Shown here in pieces: positions 5,447-6,108 of a stretch of DNA of 6,108 nucleotides. The translations under genes were made by a program, and so were the position numbers. This stretch comes from Chloroflexota bacterium (GTDB taxonomy: Bacteria; Chloroflexota; Dehalococcoidia; UBA2247; RBG-13-53-26). The notes beneath the pieces are model-generated. The model was not told where the DNA came from, did no database searches, and was given only the letters and a program-made list of their open reading frames with translations. Each line of letters opens with the position of its first letter. Within the stretch, counting starts at the first letter, position 1. The DNA is taken from assembly GCA_003650185.1 (NCBI GenBank), contig QMOF01000140.1, forward strand, positions 1-6,108, written 5' to 3'.

Positions 5447-6108
5447 ATGAAGACCAGCGACTTCGACTACTACCTTCCTCCCGAGCTTATCGCTCAGACC
5501 CCGATGGAGCCGCGCGACCACTCGCGGCTGATGGTCCTCGACCGCGACACCGGCGCCATCGAGCATCGCCGCTTCTACGACATCGTCGACTACCTCAATC
5601 CGGGCGACGTGCTGGTCCTGAATGAGAGCCGCGTCATACCAGCCCGGCTCAGGGGGCGGCGCCAGGGCGGGGGCAAAGCCGAGGTGCTGCTGCTGCGCCG
5701 CCTGGAGCCGGGGCTGTGGCAGGCGCTGGTGCGCCCCTCGAAGCGCGTCGCCGTGGGTGAGAAGGTCAGCGTCACCGGCGGGGGTCCGGGGGAGACCATG
5801 TCGGTCGACCTGGAGGTGCTCGACAGGGGAGAGCAGGGGCTGAGGACGGTGCGCTTCGCCGACGAATCCCTCCTGGAGGACCTGGGCGAGACCCCGCTGC
5901 CGCCGTACATCCATGAGCCGCTCGAAGACCGCGGGCGCTACCAGACGGTCTACGCCAGGGTGAACGGGAGCGTAGCCGCGCCCACCGCTGGACTGCACTT
6001 CACGCCGGGGCTGCTCCAGCGGGTGAAGGAGAAAGGGGTCAGGTTTGCTCTTGTCACCCTGCATGTCGGGTTAGACACCTTCCGGCCGGTGCGGGTGGAA
6101 GACCCGGC
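5447..6108 (+). CDS. queA: S-adenosylmethionine:tRNA ribosyltransferase-isomerase QueA (3' end cut by window)
   Basis: QueA transfers and isomerises the ribosyl part of S-adenosylmethionine onto 7-aminomethyl-7-deazaguanine at the wobble position of tRNAs with GUN anticodons, making epoxyqueuosine, the next-to-last step of queuosine synthesis. I read 220 residues from ATG 5447; the family is about 340-350 long, so about a third lies beyond the window. Motifs in order are DFDYYLPPELIAQTP (5-19), NESRVIPARL (59-68), LPPYI (151-155), DRGRYQTVYA (161-170), GSVAAPTAGLHFT (174-186) and TLHVGLDTFRPV (204-215). The N-terminus matches the family directly at this ATG. No Shine-Dalgarno sequence precedes it, so initiation may be leaderless or SD-independent. 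tgt and other queuosine genes, if linked, would be downstream. Identification is very secure. Confidence 0.97.
   Translation, partial: MKTSDFDYYLPPELIAQTPMEPRDHSRLMVLDRDTGAIEHRRFYDIVDYLNPGDVLVLNESRVIPARLRGRRQGGGKAEVLLLRRLEPGLWQALVRPSKRVAVGEKVSVTGGGPGETMSVDLEVLDRGEQGLRTVRFADESLLEDLGETPLPPYIHEPLEDRGRYQTVYARVNGSVAAPTAGLHFTPGLLQRVKEKGVRFALVTLHVGLDTFRPVRVEDP

Noticed and set aside
5273..6064. Minus-strand open frame (263 codons) opposite queA
   Set aside because: It overlaps secure QueA coding sequence and ends inside repeat copy B; no recognisable motif.

Overview
The window is a piece of a GC-rich bacterial chromosome carrying housekeeping metabolism: arginine biosynthesis (argJ), one-carbon/folate metabolism (folD and fhs) and tRNA queuosine modification (queA). 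One small unknown membrane protein and a repeat-rich intergenic region complete it. The organism is most likely a Chloroflexota bacterium, possibly Dehalococcoidia-like. This is an inference from the formate-activating folD-fhs pair and from short 'TGTAGG...' hairpin repeats of a kind I associate with those genomes. No marker in the window proves it.

Layout. Positions 1-961 hold argJ on the minus strand, cut by the window start. Its promoter (979-1007) diverges from a second promoter (1043-1072) that drives a four-helix membrane protein at 1080-1466. Positions 1467-1980 have no intact gene. They contain a possible extended -10 promoter (1682-1690), a possible frameshifted small membrane-protein remnant (1714-1996) and the folD ribosome binding site. 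folD (1981-2865) and fhs (2960-4723, GTG start) form a two-gene operon. A strong hairpin at 4772-4801 follows. Positions 4802-5446 look non-coding and carry four copies of a 27-nt hairpin repeat, one of them inverted. queA begins at 5447 and runs off the window end.

How the genes work together. Fhs activates formate on tetrahydrofolate to 10-formyl-THF. FolD interconverts 10-formyl-, methenyl- and methylene-THF. Together they form the first steps of the methyl branch of the Wood-Ljungdahl pathway, or a general C1-supply module. Fhs looks more like the synthetase domain of eukaryotic C1-THF synthase (MTHFD1) than like classical bacterial Fhs, and the folD-fhs order matches the domain order of that fused enzyme. 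argJ and queA are separate functions.

Initiation signals differ by gene. folD and fhs have strong Shine-Dalgarno sequences. argJ, the membrane protein and queA have none, and the membrane-protein mRNA is predicted to be leaderless. The most noteworthy points are the MTHFD1-like Fhs, the covarying hairpin repeats, the leaderless divergent promoter and the possible frameshifted gene. I did not find convincing evidence of a wholly new system.
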